A stretch of 64,000 nt of DNA from NCBI GenBank assembly GCA_026393275.1, contig JAPLAM010000028.1, positions 1-64,000 of the forward strand, written 5' to 3'. Position 1 is the first letter of the stretch. Every line of letters starts with the position of its first letter. A model generated the notes under the pieces. The model was given only the letters and a program-made list of their open reading frames with translations, was not told the DNA's origin and did not search any database. Both the position numbers and the translations under genes were made by a program. This stretch comes from Arthrobacter sp. (GTDB lineage Bacteria; Actinomycetota; Actinomycetes; Actinomycetales; Micrococcaceae). This document shows, piece by piece, positions 60,787-64,000 of the stretch.

Positions 60787-62965
60787 GCCCGGCTCCTCCG
60801 CGGCTTCGCCCGGTGCGGCTAACGCGCTGGGCGGGGAACCTTCTGCCTACCTCCGCCAGCACGCGGACAACCCCGTGCACTGGCGTCCCTTCGGCGATGA
60901 GGCGTTCGCCTTCGCCGCGGCCCGCGACGTGCCGGTGTTCCTGTCGATCGGGTACGCGGCGTGCCACTGGTGCCACGTCATGGCCCGGGAGTCGTTCGAG
61001 GACCAGGACACCGCCGACTTCCTGAACGCCAACTTCGTCGCCATCAAGGTGGACCGCGAGGAGCGTCCCGACGTCGACGCCGTCTACATGGCCGCCACGC
61101 AGGCCATTAGCGGCGAGGGCGGCTGGCCGATGTCGGTCTTCCTGCTGCCCGACGGCCGGGCCTTCCACGCCGGCACCTACTATCCGCCGCGGCCCATACC
61201 CGGCCGGCCCTCTTTCCGCCAGGTGCTGGAAGCGGTCCGCGAGGCCTGGCTGGAACGCCGCAGCGCCGTCGAAGCGAGCGCGGACGCGCTGGCACGCGGA
61301 ATCGCCGCCGCTCAGTCCGGCTCCGCCGTCCGGCTGGACGGCCCCGCGCCGGACCTGGATGCCGCCCTGCTCTCCGGGGCGGTGCGCGAACTGGCCCGTT
61401 CCGAAGACGCGGCCGGCGGCTTCGGCCCGGCCCCTAAATTCCCGCCGTCGGCGGTGCTTGAGTTCCTGATCCGGCACGCCGCCGTAGCGTCCGACACGTC
61501 CCGGACGGCCCGGGACCTCGCGGGGCGCACGCTCGCCGCGATGGCGCGGTCTGCCCTGTTCGACCAGCTCGACGGCGGCTTTGCCCGCTACTCCGTGACG
61601 CGCGACTGGTCCGTGCCGCACTTCGAGAAGATGCTCTACGACAATGCCCAGCTACTGCGCGGCTACGTCCACTGGGTCCGGCTTGGCGGCACTGAAGGAT
61701 ATCCGGCCGGGGAGGCCGCCGCCGTCGCCGGCCGGACCGCGGACTGGATGCTCGCCGCGTTGGGGCTGGCGGGCGCGGCGGGCCATGGCGGCGAGGGAGG
61801 CCCCGCGGCGCTGGCATCATCCCTCGACGCGGACACCGTGGTGGACGGGGTGCACTCCGAGGGCGCCAGCTACCTCTGGACACCCGGGGAACTCAGCGCG
61901 CTGCTGGGGTCCGCGGACGGTGCCGCCGTCGCGCGGATGATGAACATCCACACCCGAGGCACCGTCTCGGGAACCGGTTCGCCGCTGCACCCCGGACGCA
62001 GGCTGGACGGTCCGGACGATGAGGTGTGGCAGCGGGTGCGGCCCGTGTTGCTGCGTGCCCGCGGGGGACGGCCGCAGCCGGCCCGGGACGAGAAGGTAGT
62101 GGCCGGCTGGAACGGGCTGGCCGTCGCCGCCTTGGCCGAGGCCGGCGCCGTGCTGGACCGGCCCGAACTGGTGGGCGCCGCCGAACGGATCGCCGGCTAC
62201 CTCGAACGGGTGCACTGGACCCCCGGCCGCGGCGGGGAGCCGGGCCGGCTGGTCCGGGTATCCCACGACGGTCAGGCCCGCGGGATCGGAGGCCTGTTGG
62301 AGGACTACTCCTTCTGCGCGGAGGGCCTTTTCGCACTCTACGCGGTCACAGGGCGGACCCGCTGGTATGCCCAGGCCGAGGCCATCCTGGCGGCCGCCTG
62401 CACGCGGTTCGCCGCCGGCGGGACGTTGCGCGACGCGGCCGGCGAATCGGCGCAGGTCTTCAACGCCCAGGGCCGGCGCGACGGCATGGATCCCTTTGAC
62501 AACGCCACGCCCAGCGGCGCCGCCGCGTTTGCCGGGGCGCTGCTGAGCAACTCGGCGCTCTCCGGATCCGCGGAACACCGCTCCATGGCCGGCAACATCC
62601 TGTCCCTGCTCCCACCGCTGGCCGACCGCGCACCCCGGGTGGCCGGCTGGCTGCTCGCCACGGCACAGGCCGCGCTGGCGGGCCCGCTGGAAGCCGCCGT
62701 CGTCGGACCCGACACGCCGCTGCGCGCTGAGCTCCACCGGACGCTCCTGCACTCGCCCAGCCCCGGACTGGTGATTGCGCTCCGGGACCCGGCAGGTCCG
62801 GCCGGGGAGTCCGACGCCGGTGACGTACGGGTCCCTCTGCTCCGCGGACGGTCGGCCGCGCCGGATGGTTCGCCCCAGGTGTTCCTCTGCCGCGGTATGG
62901 TCTGTGATCTTCCCGTGCGTTCCGTCGCGGCGCTCCGGGAGCGACTGGCTACCATGGCTGAATGA
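60761..62965 (+). CDS. DUF255 thioredoxin-domain protein (YyaL/SSP411 family)
   Basis: A 734-residue protein: an N-terminal thioredoxin-like DUF255 domain with SAYLRQHADNPVHWRPFG and the CxxC-type YAACHWCHVMARESFED, then a six-hairpin glycosidase-like region (SRYSVTRDWSVPHFEKMLYD is represented by ARYSVTRDW and PHFEKMLYDNAQLL; EKVVAGWNGLAVAAL; LLEDYSFCAEGLFALY). Function uncharacterised. GTG at 60761 has GGAGG six bases upstream; an ATG at 60680 would extend it into low-complexity sequence. Confidence 0.87.
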   Translation: MTPDPGSAEPGSSAASPGAANALGGEPSAYLRQHADNPVHWRPFGDEAFAFAAARDVPVFLSIGYAACHWCHVMARESFEDQDTADFLNANFVAIKVDREERPDVDAVYMAATQAISGEGGWPMSVFLLPDGRAFHAGTYYPPRPIPGRPSFRQVLEAVREAWLERRSAVEASADALARGIAAAQSGSAVRLDGPAPDLDAALLSGAVRELARSEDAAGGFGPAPKFPPSAVLEFLIRHAAVASDTSRTARDLAGRTLAAMARSALFDQLDGGFARYSVTRDWSVPHFEKMLYDNAQLLRGYVHWVRLGGTEGYPAGEAAAVAGRTADWMLAALGLAGAAGHGGEGGPAALASSLDADTVVDGVHSEGASYLWTPGELSALLGSADGAAVARMMNIHTRGTVSGTGSPLHPGRRLDGPDDEVWQRVRPVLLRARGGRPQPARDEKVVAGWNGLAVAALAEAGAVLDRPELVGAAERIAGYLERVHWTPGRGGEPGRLVRVSHDGQARGIGGLLEDYSFCAEGLFALYAVTGRTRWYAQAEAILAAACTRFAAGGTLRDAAGESAQVFNAQGRRDGMDPFDNATPSGAAAFAGALLSNSALSGSAEHRSMAGNILSLLPPLADRAPRVAGWLLATAQAALAGPLEAAVVGPDTPLRAELHRTLLHSPSPGLVIALRDPAGPAGESDAGDVRVPLLRGRSAAPDGSPQVFLCRGMVCDLPVRSVAALRERLATMAE

Positions 62966-63639
62966 CTTCGACCCCGGCGGCCCCGGATCCCTTTGAACTG
63001 GCGGTCTTCGACTGCGACGGCGTCCTCGTGGATTCCGAGGTGATCTCCGTCCGGGTGGACCAACGGGTGCTGGCCGACCTCGGCTGGGAGCTGGAGATCG
63101 AGGAAATCGTGCGGCGCTTCGTCGGTCGGAGCGAGGCCAACTTCATTTCCACTATCGAACAACACCTGGGCATCGAGCTGGCCGAAGGGTGGGACAGCAC
63201 TTACCAGCAGTGGTACCACGAAGCCTTCGAACGGGACCTCACCGCCGTCGACGGCGTGGAGGAGGCCCTGGAAGGGCTCCGGCTTCCGCACTGCGTAGCC
63301 TCCAGCGGCAGTCACGCGAAGATGCAGCGGACGTTGGGCAAGACCGGGCTGCTGCACCGCTTCGCCGGCCGGATCTTCAGCGCCACGGAAGTTGCTAACG
63401 GCAAACCCGCCCCCGACCTCTTCCTGCACGCGGCCGGGACGCTCGGAACCGTACCGGGCCGCTGCGCCGTCGTCGAGGACAGCGCCTACGGGGTTCAGGC
63501 GGCACGGGCCGCGGGGATGCACGTGTTCGCCTATGCGGGCGGAGTGACCCCGGCAGAATGGCTGGCGGGCCCGGGCACCACGGTCTTCCACGACATGCGC
63601 CGGCTCCCGGAACTCATCGCCGCGGGCCGGCCGCGCTGA
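62962..63639 (+). CDS. HAD-family hydrolase
   Basis: A 225-residue HAD phosphatase of the beta-phosphoglucomutase/YcjU-like group: motif I FDCDGVLVDSE, motif II ASSGS, motif III GKPAPDLF and motif IV VEDSAYGVQAA. A helical cap lies between motifs I and II. It overlaps the preceding gene's stop by 4 nt. Substrate unknown, probably a small phosphosugar. Confidence 0.88.
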   Translation: MTSTPAAPDPFELAVFDCDGVLVDSEVISVRVDQRVLADLGWELEIEEIVRRFVGRSEANFISTIEQHLGIELAEGWDSTYQQWYHEAFERDLTAVDGVEEALEGLRLPHCVASSGSHAKMQRTLGKTGLLHRFAGRIFSATEVANGKPAPDLFLHAAGTLGTVPGRCAVVEDSAYGVQAARAAGMHVFAYAGGVTPAEWLAGPGTTVFHDMRRLPELIAAGRPR

Positions 63640-63650
63640 GGACGCACTCG

Positions 63651-63750
63651 ACGCCGGAGTTTCCCCACCTTTGAAGTGGGCGCCTGGCGTGTCCGGCAGG
63701 ATCCCCGGTGAGTCCCGGCGTCGGGCAGTCAAAAGTGGGGAGAATCCCGC
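63651..63750 (+). repeat. dispersed ~100-nt palindromic element, copy 2
   Basis: Begins ACGCCGGAGTTTCCCCACC and ends GTCAAAAGTGGGGAGAATCC; the two ends are near-inverted (TTTCCCCACCTTTGA against TCAAAAGTGGGGAGA). It is homologous, in opposite orientation, to 16883-16980. Located between the HAD gene stop and the TrhA gene end. Confidence 0.7.
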
Positions 63751-63772
63751 AGGCAGACGGGCTGGCGGCCGG

Positions 63773-64000
63773 TCAGCCCAGGACGGCGATCGCGATGGCG
63801 ATGTAGTGTGCAGCGAAAGCAAAGACCGTGAAGGCGTGGAAAAGCTCATGGAAGCCGAAGTGCTGGTAGCTGAAGTTCGGCTTCTTTAGGGCGTAGAAGA
63901 CGGCGCCGGCAATGTAGAGCGCGCCGCCCACGCAAATCAGTACCGCGGCGGCGACGCTGGCAGCGAAGAAGTCTGGCAGGTAGAACAAGGCGCCGCAGCC
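63773..64000 (-). CDS. TrhA/hemolysin III family membrane protein, C-terminal part
   Basis: The gene runs off the right edge; the C-terminal 75 residues are visible. They contain three hydrophobic segments with ALYIAGAVFYALKKPNF and FGFHELFHAFTVFAFAAHYI, the PAQR-like TrhA/YqfA ending with its HE-FH-H metal-site residues. Role in membrane lipid homeostasis is inferred from the family. Confidence 0.85.
   Translation of the reverse strand, partial: GCGALFYLPDFFAASVAAAVLICVGGALYIAGAVFYALKKPNFSYQHFGFHELFHAFTVFAFAAHYIAIAIAVLG

Overview
The window reads as a chromosomal segment of a high-G+C actinobacterium, most likely a member of the Micrococcaceae close to Arthrobacter/Pseudarthrobacter. Supporting signs are a mycothiol-conjugate amidase (Mca), DUF4307 and DUF501 genes, the eno - ftsB-like - DUF501 - ppx/gppA order, many GTG and TTG starts, and a repeated leaderless promoter pattern in which a TANNNT hexamer lies 6-7 nt before the start codon. 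Genus is inferred from gene content, not measured.

Layout. 0-2.5 kb: the 3' half of a probable ZTP riboswitch, then glyA-folD (one-carbon metabolism). 2.6-5.3 kb: a three-gene ABC-2 exporter. 5.4-10.4 kb: a small membrane protein, xth, trpS, a 2H phosphoesterase-like protein, a YihY-type membrane protein and a convergent alpha/beta hydrolase. 10.5-14.1 kb: sdhCDAB on the minus strand. 14.4-19.1 kb: manC, an M20 amidohydrolase, ohrR-ohr with a clear OhrR operator, and a medium-chain reductase. 19.4-27.0 kb: a nucleoside uptake and salvage operon (BMP lipoprotein, ABC ATPase, two permeases, cdd, deoA). Two DedA proteins, add, a MazG-like protein, eno, the ftsB-like gene, DUF501, ppx/gppA, a subtilase, an NDH-2 with a Rex-like box and an ACT-GNAT fusion follow to 38.7 kb.

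38.7-41.6 kb is the accessory part. Visibly less G+C-rich DNA is bounded by a 36-bp direct repeat of the 5' half of a tRNA-Leu(UAA) gene. It holds a wrecked tyrosine integrase next to the intact tRNA and two tandem paralogous small secreted proteins with four conserved cysteines that I cannot assign. Next to it (41.6-44.6 kb) is a persulfide-stress locus: a CstB-like dioxygenase-sulfurtransferase, a rhodanese/TauE fusion that looks internally collapsed, a CstR-type repressor with its operator, and a DUF302 gene with an in-frame UGA where the family is expected to have cysteine. A short promoter-to-terminator unit at 44.7-44.8 kb looks like a small RNA with a run of seven C.

45-51 kb: a branched-chain amino acid ABC system split into a binding protein (+) and livHMGF (-). 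The two units converge and each carries a TGTGA-N6-TCAC (CRP/GlxR-like) box about 100 nt upstream. 51.4-64 kb: a Bax-inhibitor-like protein, galK and galM, an AI-2E transporter, ilvA, a rhomboid, greA, DUF4307, mca, a DUF255 protein, a HAD phosphatase, and the C-terminal part of a TrhA/hemolysin III gene running off the right edge. Two copies of a dispersed, imperfectly palindromic repeat of about 100 nt sit at 16.9 and 63.7 kb in opposite orientation.
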